Shown piece by piece: positions 1 through 6,768 of a stretch of 21,995 bases of DNA (position 1 is the first letter of the stretch; each line of letters opens with the position of its first letter). Source of the stretch: a virus; the IMG/VR virus record IMGVR_UViG_3300017776_000233, positions 1 through 21,995 of that record, one strand, 5' to 3'. The notes under the pieces were generated by a model that had not been told where the DNA came from, searched no databases, and worked only from the letters and a program-made list of their open reading frames with translations. Both the position numbers and the translations under genes were made by a program.

Positions 1-113
1 AGCTTTTTCATCCTGCGCCATTCCATCCAATGCACACCAATGGCGAAAGGGTAAGTGAGAATGAGAATGGCTTTGCCCTTGGCGTCTTGGTCTTTGAAGT
101 TGTGTAGGTTCAT
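1..113 (-). CDS. Hypothetical small membrane-associated protein, cut by the left edge
   Basis: The leftward frame opens at ATG 111-113 and stays open for 37 codons to the window edge, so the C-terminus is missing. The visible protein begins MNLHNFKDQDAKGKA and then has a hydrophobic stretch (about residues 15-29: AILILTYPFAIGVHW) followed by a basic end (EWRRMKK). This looks like one membrane-spanning or membrane-associated helix, but the segment is short and interrupted by Pro and His. It starts 20 nt after the stop of the next leftward gene and lacks the promoter seen before its neighbours, so it is probably co-transcribed with that gene. No family is recognised. Confidence 0.55.
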   Translation of the reverse strand, partial: MNLHNFKDQDAKGKAILILTYPFAIGVHWMEWRRMKK

Positions 114-133
114 AGTGTTAGGGTGTTTGGGTT

Positions 134-331
134 TTACTTGCGAGCATTACGCATATCGCGCAATGCTTTTGCTGCTTGCTCTCTGCTAATGGTGATTGTG
201 CTGAATGTGGCAGGTGCGACACGGTAGATTAAAGCTACTCTCTCAGTATCATAGACTCTGATGGCGAGGTTTTGGTTGTCGTACATGGTGCAGTCTTTTT
301 CTCTTTGAATGTTGATGTGTGTCGCAGTCAT
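134..331 (-). CDS. Hypothetical 65-aa phage protein
   Basis: The product is 65 residues with a central beta-prone stretch (LAIRVYDTERVALIYRV) and a basic helical C-terminus (REQAAKALRDMRNARK). Nothing identifies a family. An internal Met at residue 16 could be an alternative start. The ATG at 331 is preferred because a -10-like hexamer TAGAAT ends exactly 6 nt upstream, as at the next two leftward genes, and because the N-terminal MTA also occurs in the adjacent 54-aa protein. It is the third of four small leftward genes, an arrangement typical of early accessory phage genes that act on the host. That role is inferred from position only. Confidence 0.65.
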   Translation of the reverse strand: MTATHINIQREKDCTMYDNQNLAIRVYDTERVALIYRVAPATFSTITISREQAAKALRDMRNARK

Positions 332-367
332 GGGAGTATTCTAGTATAAAGTCGGGGCTAGTGTAAA
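332..367 (-). promoter_or_regulatory. Sigma70-like promoter for the 65-aa gene, nearly leaderless
   Basis: Read leftward, TTTACA (362-367) is followed after 18 nt by TAGAAT (338-343), and the ATG begins 6 nt later across ACTCCC. An overlapping TATACT (343-348) is an alternative -10. With normal -10 to start-site spacing, transcription would begin at or within about one nucleotide of the ATG. Two other leftward genes have the same 6-nt spacing. Confidence 0.5.
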
Positions 368-370
368 GAT

Positions 371-535
371 TTATTTTGATTTTTTAAAGACTACTTTGCC
401 AGTCTCCATAGTAGCTTTCCAGTCGATAGGGTTGGCTTCGCGCTGCTTTTCGCGCTTCATTGCATCCTTGGCAAGTGAATCGCGAGCATCCAAAACTCTT
501 TCGTGGTAAGTGCGGCCTGTGTTGTTTGCTGTCAT
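371..535 (-). CDS. Hypothetical 54-aa charged protein
   Basis: The frame runs from ATG 533-535 to TAA at 371-373. The 54-residue product starts MTANNTGRTYHERVLDARDS and ends in a lysine-rich tail (KVVFKKSK). It is strongly charged and probably helical (residues 11-32), with no recognisable domain. Support for a real gene: it fills the gap between the two flanking leftward genes with little overlap, its own -10-like box TATACT ends 6 nt before the ATG, and its codon choice resembles that of its neighbours. Function is unknown. Small proteins of this kind are often early host-takeover factors in phages, but nothing here shows it. Confidence 0.6.
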   Translation of the reverse strand: MTANNTGRTYHERVLDARDSLAKDAMKREKQREANPIDWKATMETGKVVFKKSK

Positions 536-580
536 GTGGGTAGTATACATTAAAAATTGATTTTAAACAAGCTTTTTCTG
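536..580 (-). promoter_or_regulatory. Promoter module for the 54-aa gene
   Basis: Read leftward, the 45 nt before the ATG start with CAGAAAAAGCTT (569-580), then TTGTTT as a possible -35, a 17-nt spacer, TATACT (542-547) and ACCCAC directly before the ATG. The promoter at 995-1039 has the same 12-mer, the same 45-nt length and the same -10 position. The module fills the space between the stop of the upstream gene and this ATG. Confidence 0.55.
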
Positions 581-583
581 CTA

Positions 584-994
584 TTATTTTGAATTTATTT
601 CAGGGTATTCTATAACCTCGTCATCATAGATTTTACCGTTCAGGTCTGGGTCTGACTGTATAGCGCCAGTGTATTCCTTGCCCTCATAGGTGAAAGCTAC
701 TAAGTGAGTAGCCCAGCAACCGTCTTGCTCGACTACTTCCCCAAACTCTATGGAGTCCTTGACTTCGCCATAGGTGAACGCTCTCTCTTTGATGTCGGTG
801 ATCTCATCGGCGTGGTTTTCCTTTGGGTCAACTGCACAAGCTGCGATGATACCCTCATAGCATTTACCTTTATATATAAACTCGCAATGCCAAGTGAACT
901 CCTCAGACATATGGCCAGTTTCAATTTGTTCAGCGATAACATCAAAAGTAAGATCTTGGACTGACTTTGTGGTGATTGAGGTAATCTCTTTCAT
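584..994 (-). CDS. Hypothetical 136-aa protein with an internal duplication
   Basis: This acidic protein consists of two related halves. Residues about 16-68 contain WHCEFIYKGKCYEGII and residues about 79-131 contain THLVAFTYEGKEYTGAI. Each has the core F-x-Y-(K/E)-G-K-x-Y-x-G-x-I, followed by an acidic loop rich in Asp. It looks like a small beta-rich domain copied in tandem. No signal peptide or catalytic motif is visible. It is the first gene leftward of the divergent region and has its own promoter with a -10 box (TATAAT) 6 nt before the ATG. Family and function are not recognised. Confidence 0.75.
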   Translation of the reverse strand: MKEITSITTKSVQDLTFDVIAEQIETGHMSEEFTWHCEFIYKGKCYEGIIAACAVDPKENHADEITDIKERAFTYGEVKDSIEFGEVVEQDGCWATHLVAFTYEGKEYTGAIQSDPDLNGKIYDDEVIEYPEINSK

Positions 995-1039
995 GGGGGA
1001 ATTATATACTGAGATAAGATTTTTTAAAAGCTTTTTCTG
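995..1039 (-). promoter_or_regulatory. Promoter module for the 136-aa gene
   Basis: Read leftward, CAGAAAAAGCTT (1028-1039) begins the 45-nt block, TATAAT lies at 1001-1006, and TCCCCC separates it from the ATG. The -35 position (TTTTAA) is weak. Length, 12-mer and -10 placement match the block at 536-580 exactly. A transcript started normally from this -10 would have essentially no leader. Confidence 0.6.
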
Positions 1040-1186
1040 TATAAAAATTCATTTTTTTTAGCTGCAGAGGGGGGAGGGTTTTTTGAGAATTTTGAACTTT
1101 TAACTTGACTGGATTTCGGCGGGGGGGTGGTGTATTCTATAAACAAGTGGCCAATTGAGAGTTAATGCGTGTAACAAATAACACAA
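1040..1186. other. Divergent intergenic region with two G-runs
   Basis: This is the non-coding gap between leftward and rightward transcription. It holds G6-A-G3 (1069-1078) and G7-T-G2 (1121-1130) on the plus strand, separated by AT-rich DNA. A TTGACT (1105-1110) and a TATTCT (1133-1138) are present but 22 nt apart, too far for an ordinary sigma70 promoter. On the minus strand, TAGAAT (1134-1139) followed by a C-rich tract resembles the leftward promoters but has no ATG at the right distance. No tRNA or convincing ORF is seen. Confidence 0.5.
1169..1186 (+). promoter_or_regulatory. GTGTAA element upstream of phoH
   Basis: GTGTAA at 1169-1174 lies 12 nt before the ATG, inside an imperfect palindrome (GTGTAACAAATAACAC). 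The same hexamer precedes the portal, protease, both tail-tube-like genes and the tape measure. A phage-specific promoter element is the favoured reading. This is the weakest and most widely spaced of the short-spacer copies. Confidence 0.35.
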
Positions 1187-1867
1187 ATGACGTTTGGAAA
1201 TAAAAACTCATTATTGTTGGGTCATATAGAATTGACAGAGAAACAAAGTAAATTCCATAAGATAATGCGTAACCCTGAAACAAGGGTTGTATTTATTAGT
1301 GGGCCAGCGGGGACTGCGAAGACATTTTTGTCTGTATATACGGCGTTATATAAATACAATGAGGATAATCTGCTTAATATATTATATTTGAGGAGTTTGG
1401 CTGAGAGTGCGGATAAGGGGATGGGTTTTCTGAAAGGAAGCATGGATGAGAAGTTCAATCCGTATTTGGGTCCGTTAGAAGATAAATTGGATGAATTATT
1501 AAATGGGCCAGAAAAAAAACAAATACAAGACAGGAAAGTGTTGGAAGCGGCCCCGATTAACTTTTTGAGAGGTGCTACATGGAAAAACAAGATGGTTATA
1601 GTGGATGAGGCACAAAATATGACAACAAGAGAACTTACAACTATCATCACCCGCATTTCAACTAACACTACGTTATTCTTATGCGGAGATACGATGCAAA
1701 GTGATATTAGGTCTTCTGGTTTTAATAAGTTTTGTAATATATTTGATGATGACGAAAGCAAGTCGTTTGGGATACATCATTTAGAATTTAGTAAGGAAGA
1801 CGTTATGAGAGACAAAATCATAAGTTATTTAGTAGATAAAATTGAAAAAAGCGAAATAAAACAATAA
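1187..1867 (+). CDS. phoH: PhoH-like ATPase
   Basis: This is a single-domain PhoH-type P-loop ATPase of 226 aa, about the size of the ATPase core of cellular PhoH. Walker A is GPAGTAKT (residues 39-46). Other family landmarks are GFLKG (80-84), the (E)AAPINFLRG segment (120-129), Walker B VIVDEAQN (137-144) and the sensor-like CGDTMQSD (166-173). PhoH homologues are common in marine phages. Cellular relatives are tied to RNA metabolism or phosphate limitation, but the role in phages is unsettled. There is no SD sequence before the ATG. The zinc-ribbon gene follows after 8 nt, and the block continues to terL. The assignment to the family is firm and the biological role is not. Confidence 0.93.
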   Translation: MTFGNKNSLLLGHIELTEKQSKFHKIMRNPETRVVFISGPAGTAKTFLSVYTALYKYNEDNLLNILYLRSLAESADKGMGFLKGSMDEKFNPYLGPLEDKLDELLNGPEKKQIQDRKVLEAAPINFLRGATWKNKMVIVDEAQNMTTRELTTIITRISTNTTLFLCGDTMQSDIRSSGFNKFCNIFDDDESKSFGIHHLEFSKEDVMRDKIISYLVDKIEKSEIKQ

Positions 1868-1875
1868 AATTAGCC

Positions 1876-2241
1876 ATGAATAAGATTTTCTGTGTATCCT
1901 GTGGTTTCAAGATCTTATATGAGGTCGCTAAGCCCAAATTCTGCTCTAGCTGTGGGAATAGCTTAGGTTCTATTTCTTCTGCAGCCCAAAAAGAAGAAGA
2001 GGAAGAGGTTTCTGATCTTGATATTGATTTGAGTAAGCTAAAAAGAGATATTGTTGTCGAGAACGACAAGCGAAAAACAAAAATTGAGGATATTTGGGGT
2101 TCTGTCACTTCTTCGGAGGCAAATGGCCCTCAGGAAAATTTTTCCCGTCCTGAATCGAGAGATCCTGACGGGCAAGAGCTTTTGGATAAGACTATTAGAG
2201 ATTGTTCGTCCTCACGTATGAGGGATATAGATGGAGAATGA
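1876..2241 (+). CDS. Zinc-ribbon protein with acidic C-terminus
   Basis: The N-terminus has two CxxC knuckles (Cys6/Cys9 and Cys23/Cys26, spacing 13), the pattern of a zinc ribbon. The remaining residues are low-complexity and charged: an acidic run around residues 38-60 (EEEEEVSDLDID) and then a polar region probably disordered. Small ribbon proteins of this kind can bind nucleic acid or RNA polymerase. The gene lies directly before a sigma-like gene and overlaps it by 11 nt, which makes a co-factor role in transcription attractive but unproven. No named family is recognised. Confidence 0.75.
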   Translation: MNKIFCVSCGFKILYEVAKPKFCSSCGNSLGSISSAAQKEEEEEVSDLDIDLSKLKRDIVVENDKRKTKIEDIWGSVTSSEANGPQENFSRPESRDPDGQELLDKTIRDCSSSRMRDIDGE

Positions 2242-2908
2242 TTTTGAAAGTCAACGCCCTGATTTAGAAGACCTTTTAAAAAAATATAGACCGAAGTGGC
2301 AACTAACCGCCATAGCGTGGATGGATTACGATGATGTATGTCAAATAATCCGATTACATATTTTTAATAAGTGGCACCTTTGGGATCAGAAGCGACCCTT
2401 TAAGCCTTGGGCTTCCATGATTATCTCTAATCAGATTAAAAACTTGATTAGGAATAATTATTCAAGTTTCGCCAAGCCTTGTTTAAGATGTCCTCATAAT
2501 ATGGGGTCAGATAGTTGTGCATTAACTAAAAGCAAGGAGCAAGATATCAGTTGCGCTGATTTCGCTAAGTGGAAGAATAAAAAAGAAAAAGCCTACAATA
2601 TTAAACTTCCACTAGCTTTAGAGGAAGGTTCATTCACAGGGACTACTACATTAAAGGATCATGTTGATTATACAGATTCGTCTAAGCGCCTTCATGAATT
2701 AGTTATGAAGGAATTGAATGATAAGCATAAAAAGATATATTATCTCCTATATATTGAAAATGAGGATGAAAATGAAATAGCGAAGCAGTTTGGTTTTAAA
2801 GCTGATTCAGTGAAAAGAAAAAAACCCAGATATAAACAAATGGCAAATTTAAAAAAGAAATTTTATCAAATTGCGGTTAGAATTATGAAGGACAACGATA
2901 TTTTATGA
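2231..2908 (+). CDS. Divergent sigma-70-type RNA polymerase sigma factor, possible late-transcription sigma
   Basis: The 225-aa protein has a region-2-like helical segment (residues about 28-78, with YDDVCQIIRLHIF and KPWASMIISNQIKNLIRNNY) and a C-terminal region-4-like helix-turn-helix (about 152-206: LNDKHKKIYYLLY, NEIAKQFGFKADSVKRK). Between them is a four-cysteine cluster (Cys84, Cys87, Cys96, Cys108) that could hold zinc. Ordinary small sigma factors lack this cluster, while such an insert is compatible with phage sigma-like proteins. Function would be to redirect host RNA polymerase to phage promoters, as T4 gp55 does for late genes. The start overlaps the previous gene and the stop overlaps the next start (ATGA), so translation is coupled. 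Sigma-like identity is fairly confident; late function is inferred. Confidence 0.78.
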   Translation: MENDFESQRPDLEDLLKKYRPKWQLTAIAWMDYDDVCQIIRLHIFNKWHLWDQKRPFKPWASMIISNQIKNLIRNNYSSFAKPCLRCPHNMGSDSCALTKSKEQDISCADFAKWKNKKEKAYNIKLPLALEEGSFTGTTTLKDHVDYTDSSKRLHELVMKELNDKHKKIYYLLYIENEDENEIAKQFGFKADSVKRKKPRYKQMANLKKKFYQIAVRIMKDNDIL

Positions 2909-3966
2909 ATGATATTGAGTTAACAGAGGAACAAAAACAAAAAATCGAGGTTGAGTTTGCAAAGAACCCCGATTTAAAACATATTACTCAAATTGTATTT
3001 AATAACGACTCTTTAGATGGTCGTTCTAAAGAGGGAAGATGTGTCAGAGCCTTTTTAATTACTAAAAGTTTAGACTTTACTACAACTCTTGCGCCGAAAG
3101 CGGAAGAAGTTGATCTGACAAGCGAACAAAAACAATTTTTAATGGGTAATAATGTTGAGAGAGGCATGAACGCTCTTGAGGTAGCTCGTTTGACCTTTAA
3201 GGATAGGGAGATTCAACCCTTAAGCCAACAACATAGAACGGTGATGGAGTATTTGCGTCGATACCGACCAGAAATCGTTGATGATAACGAAATGTTAACT
3301 ACAGACAAGTGGTTATCACCGAAATCACTCTCTAAATCAATTAAAAAGGTGAACGAGTGGGCTGGTCAGAACTTTGATGAAGTCAATATCCAGACTAAAC
3401 AGAAAAAAATGTGCGAAAAGCTGCTTTTTTATCTCAAGAGTCCAAGATTTGTTCATTTCATCAATCAATACTCAACAATCGCAGACAGAGACTTATTTGA
3501 AAGCGAATTCGTAAGAACTGTTTGGGATAAGCCAGATTTAACCAACGATGAGTTGAATTTGTACATAACTGTATGCACGAACTACGTTAGGCAAAAACAC
3601 ATCCAACAAAGAATCGATAAGTTGAACACTATGCTCAATGATACTGATAATGAGCGAGATTTGACCTTACGCCTTACTGAGCTTATAAAGGCCACTAGTG
3701 AGGAGTTGAATCAATGCGAGAAGAGAATTGAATCTTTGACGAAAGACCTTAACGGGAGCCGTCAGGCGCGTTTAAAAGCCAGAGGGGAGCAAAATGGAAG
3801 TATCGCGGCTTTGGTGGAGGCGTTTCAAGAGAAAGAAGAGCGAGAACGCATGATTTTGATGGCTGAGATGCAAAATAAGCTGATTGAAGACGAAGCAGAT
3901 CGATTAGAGTCTATGGACGAATATAAGGCTCGCATTTTAGGAATATCTAAGAAGGAAATTTTATGA
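2905..3966 (+). CDS. Protein with duplicated N-terminal unit and coiled coil; small-terminase candidate
   Basis: Two related units open the protein: residues 5-52 (ELTEEQKQKI ... RCVRAFL) and 70-118 (DLTSEQKQFL ... RTVMEYLRR). Each starts (E/D)LTxEQKQ and continues with helix, hydrophobic turn and helix, suggesting tandem helix-turn-helix-like DNA-binding modules. The middle (about 150-225) is helical, and residues about 230-340 are charged heptad-like sequence with few breaks, probably a coiled coil. It sits two genes upstream of terL and is joined to both neighbours by ATGA overlaps. DNA binding plus oligomerisation plus this location make it a candidate small terminase subunit, but at 353 aa it is larger than usual. 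It could instead be a replication or transcription accessory protein. Confidence 0.7.
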   Translation: MNDIELTEEQKQKIEVEFAKNPDLKHITQIVFNNDSLDGRSKEGRCVRAFLITKSLDFTTTLAPKAEEVDLTSEQKQFLMGNNVERGMNALEVARLTFKDREIQPLSQQHRTVMEYLRRYRPEIVDDNEMLTTDKWLSPKSLSKSIKKVNEWAGQNFDEVNIQTKQKKMCEKLLFYLKSPRFVHFINQYSTIADRDLFESEFVRTVWDKPDLTNDELNLYITVCTNYVRQKHIQQRIDKLNTMLNDTDNERDLTLRLTELIKATSEELNQCEKRIESLTKDLNGSRQARLKARGEQNGSIAALVEAFQEKEERERMILMAEMQNKLIEDEADRLESMDEYKARILGISKKEIL

Positions 3967-4916
3967 GTGAATTTGTTTGTTTAGAGTGTGGGAAAGAGTT
4001 TGATAAAAAAAGGAGCTTCCACGCTCACTTGAAGGCCCATGCGCTTACTATAGGAGATTACTATGTGAAGCATTATGACAAAAGAGATTTATATACTAAC
4101 GAAAAGCTCGCTTTTAGAAATTATGACCAATATATGCGCGACAACTTCAATACTTACGATAATTTTGTTTCTTGGATGGAATCTGCTCCAGAAGAGACTG
4201 TGAAAAGCTATATTAGAGGAAGAACTATAGAAAAATTCAAACTAAAAGAAATAAAGGTTTCCCCACCTAATCTTTTTTATGACCTATCGGAAATGGCCAA
4301 TATATTTTATTATAAAAAATTTTGGGGATCATACTCAAATTTTTTAAAAGAATTAGATGTAGAACATTACTTTAACAAAAATCTACCAAAAAAGTTCTGG
4401 GATGACTCTCACGAAGATATCCCTATATTCACAGATACAAGAGAGAAGGCTCCACTAACATTTAATGACTCTATAACTAATAAATTAGATTTTGGAGACT
4501 ATACCGCCAGAGGCGACCTATACACAAAGACATTTGTAGACAGAAAGGCTCAAGATGATTTCAGACAGACGTTTGGGAAAGACATTGATCGATTCAGGAG
4601 GGAGATGGATAGGTGCGTTGAGTTCAACTCTTTTATGTTTGTTGTGGCAGAGACTTCAATAGATAAACTAGAAGACCACAATAAAACCTCTAAGTTCAAA
4701 TCTAACTTGGGGTACCTGTGGCATAACGTAAGAAATTTAATAATAGATTACCCCAAAAATCTTCAAATTATTTTCGCTCACAATAGGGCGGGAGTAAAAA
4801 AACTAATCCCACTCATATTATATCATGGAACTGATTTATGGAGCGTGGATTTACAATATTTTATAGATAAAAGAATAAATGGCTTGGACAAAAGGAAAAC
4901 AAGGATTTCGGCTTGA
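3963..4916 (+). CDS. C2H2 zinc-finger / ERCC4-type structure-specific nuclease
   Basis: The N-terminus has a classical C2H2 finger (Cys6, Cys9, His22, His26). An ERCC4-type nuclease domain follows at about 153-235: DTRE (158-161), GDY (178-180), then VDRKAQDD (192-199), matching the family signature GDx(n)ERKx3D with Asp in place of the first Glu. ERCC4 domains (XPF, Mus81, Hef) cut branched or flapped DNA. The linker (30-150) is not recognised. It lies between the small-terminase candidate and terL, overlapping terL by 38 nt. A likely job is resolving branched replicative DNA for packaging, a role played in T4 by endonuclease VII (gp49). The domain call is strong and the role is inferred. 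Confidence 0.85.
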   Translation: MSEFVCLECGKEFDKKRSFHAHLKAHALTIGDYYVKHYDKRDLYTNEKLAFRNYDQYMRDNFNTYDNFVSWMESAPEETVKSYIRGRTIEKFKLKEIKVSPPNLFYDLSEMANIFYYKKFWGSYSNFLKELDVEHYFNKNLPKKFWDDSHEDIPIFTDTREKAPLTFNDSITNKLDFGDYTARGDLYTKTFVDRKAQDDFRQTFGKDIDRFRREMDRCVEFNSFMFVVAETSIDKLEDHNKTSKFKSNLGYLWHNVRNLIIDYPKNLQIIFAHNRAGVKKLIPLILYHGTDLWSVDLQYFIDKRINGLDKRKTRISA

Positions 4917-6768
4917 TCACTCCTCTCAGGAACTGAATAACTCTTTAAAGGAGATAGAAGGCACAATAAAAGAAGAAGAAGCTAAATATTTATTATATAA
5001 GTTTCTGAGGAACAATATCGCTTTTACATCAGAGCTTTTTTTAGGAGTTAAATTATTTCCTTTCCAAGCTATGGCAATTAAAGGAATGATGGTTTCTGAT
5101 TATTCTATGTTTGTTTTTTCCCGTGGTATGTCTAAGACGTTCTCCACTGCGGTTTATGTATTGATGGAGTGCTTGCTCAACCCAAATGCTAACATTGGTG
5201 TTATCGCAGGTAGCTTCAGGCAATCTAAACAGATTTTCCAAAAAATGGAAGATATTGTGAGTAAACCAGAGGCTAGTCTAATCAAAGAGTGTGGGTTCAG
5301 GATTCAGAAGGGAACTGACCAATGGACGATGACTTTAGGCAAATCTAGGGCGATAGCTCTACCTCTAGCTAATGGAGAAAGGCTCCGTGGATTTCGTTTT
5401 AATCGGATTGTATTGGATGAGTTCTTAACTATCCCAGAAAAGATTTTTAACGAAGTTATCATACCATTCCTTGGCGTGGTGGAAAATCCTATCGAGAGGG
5501 AAGAGCTATACAATCTAGAATCCAGAGTAATCGACAAAGGCGAGATGAAAGATGAGGATAGATATATTTGGCCAAACAACAAGCTTATCATCCTATCATC
5601 TCCATCATTTAAGTTTGAGTATATGTATAAATTATATAAAAAATATGAGGATCTTATATTCGGAGTAGACAAAGAAGAAGATGACGAGGAGGAATTAAAA
5701 GATGATGCTTATAGGCTTATTATGCAATTAAGTTATGATTGCGCTCCGACAAGACTGTATGACCAAAACCTACTAAAACAAGCTAAGGCAACAATGTCAG
5801 AGATGCAGTTTAAAAGAGAGTTTGGCGCACAATTTATTGATGAGAGCGACGGTTACTTTAGATTATCTAAAATGGCTGCTTGCACAATCCCTGATGGGGA
5901 ATTTCCCGCTGTAGAAGTTGTAGGTAATCCTAGCGATGAATATATACTTGCTTTTGACCCTAACTGGGCTGGGAATACAAGTGCTGACCATTTTGCAATG
6001 CATGTCTTCAAAATAGATAGGGACGCTCAAAAGGTCTGTTTAGTTCATAGCTATGCTATAGCTGGCGTTTCTCTAAAGCAACATATGGAGTATTTTCTCT
6101 ACCTGATCCAACACTTTAATATAGTGGGTATATGCGGAGACTACAATGGAGGAGTACAGTTTATAAATTCTTGTAATGAGAGCGCTTTATTTAAAGATGC
6201 TAAAGTGAAAATTGGAGTAGTTGAAGTTGATCTAGAAAAACCAGAGAATTGGAACTCAGATATATTAAATTTTAAAAATCAATATAATCTAAGAGAGAGA
6301 AATTATTGTATTTTAAGAAAACCTACATCTAACTGGATTAGAAATGCTAATGAGATGCTACAGGCGGCGATAGATCATAAAAGAATTTTATTTGCTTCTA
6401 GAGCGATAGATAGTCACTTTGATTCACAAAGGAAAAAGAATATACCTATAGATAAAATAAAATGGGATGTCAAAACACCAAAGGCATCCAAGGGTGCCAT
6501 GATGATTGATCTGATTGATCATCAAAAGTATGTAGTAGAACTTACAAAGTCTGAATGCGCTAACATTGAGGTCATAGGGAACCCACAAGGATCACAGGCA
6601 TTTAACTTGCCTCAAAACCTCAGGAGACAGAAGGGGCCGAATAGAGCAAGAAAAGATTCTTATTCTGCCTTGGTTCTGGGCAATTGGTTTGCAAAGGTGT
6701 TCTTTGATTCAGAAAATGCTAATGAAGAGAGAAAGCCAGAAGGAACATTTATTCCTTTTGCTATTTGA
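4879..6768 (+). CDS. terL: Terminase large subunit (packaging ATPase-nuclease)
   Basis: The 629-aa protein has the two-domain layout of T4 gp17-like terminases. In the ATPase domain: a Walker A variant SRGMSKT (81-87) after a Q-motif-like LFPFQ (59-63), Walker B IVLDEF (177-182) and a coupling motif with SSPS (240-243). In the RNase-H-fold nuclease: AFDPNW with Asp360, GICGDYNGG with Asp421, and a third acidic candidate at Asp593 (RKDSYSAL) or Asp544/547. It pumps DNA into the prohead through the portal and cuts the concatemer. The first ATG in frame lies inside the preceding gene; no SD is seen. The N-terminal 45 residues before the core are poorly conserved-looking, so the exact start is less sure. 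Confidence 0.95.
   Translation: MAWTKGKQGFRLDHSSQELNNSLKEIEGTIKEEEAKYLLYKFLRNNIAFTSELFLGVKLFPFQAMAIKGMMVSDYSMFVFSRGMSKTFSTAVYVLMECLLNPNANIGVIAGSFRQSKQIFQKMEDIVSKPEASLIKECGFRIQKGTDQWTMTLGKSRAIALPLANGERLRGFRFNRIVLDEFLTIPEKIFNEVIIPFLGVVENPIEREELYNLESRVIDKGEMKDEDRYIWPNNKLIILSSPSFKFEYMYKLYKKYEDLIFGVDKEEDDEEELKDDAYRLIMQLSYDCAPTRLYDQNLLKQAKATMSEMQFKREFGAQFIDESDGYFRLSKMAACTIPDGEFPAVEVVGNPSDEYILAFDPNWAGNTSADHFAMHVFKIDRDAQKVCLVHSYAIAGVSLKQHMEYFLYLIQHFNIVGICGDYNGGVQFINSCNESALFKDAKVKIGVVEVDLEKPENWNSDILNFKNQYNLRERNYCILRKPTSNWIRNANEMLQAAIDHKRILFASRAIDSHFDSQRKKNIPIDKIKWDVKTPKASKGAMMIDLIDHQKYVVELTKSECANIEVIGNPQGSQAFNLPQNLRRQKGPNRARKDSYSALVLGNWFAKVFFDSENANEERKPEGTFIPFAI

Noticed and set aside
704-964. Rightward ORF of 86 codons within the leftward 136-aa gene
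   Set aside because: The leftward gene has a duplicated domain and a good promoter; the rightward frame has neither.
988-1059. Short leftward ORF of 16 codons starting near 1052
   Set aside because: It runs through the promoter module of the 136-aa gene and has no supporting start signal.
1105-1143. Rightward sigma70 promoter (TTGACT with TATTCT or TATAAA) for phoH
   Set aside because: Spacers of 22 and 27 nt are too long; recorded only as part of the divergent region.
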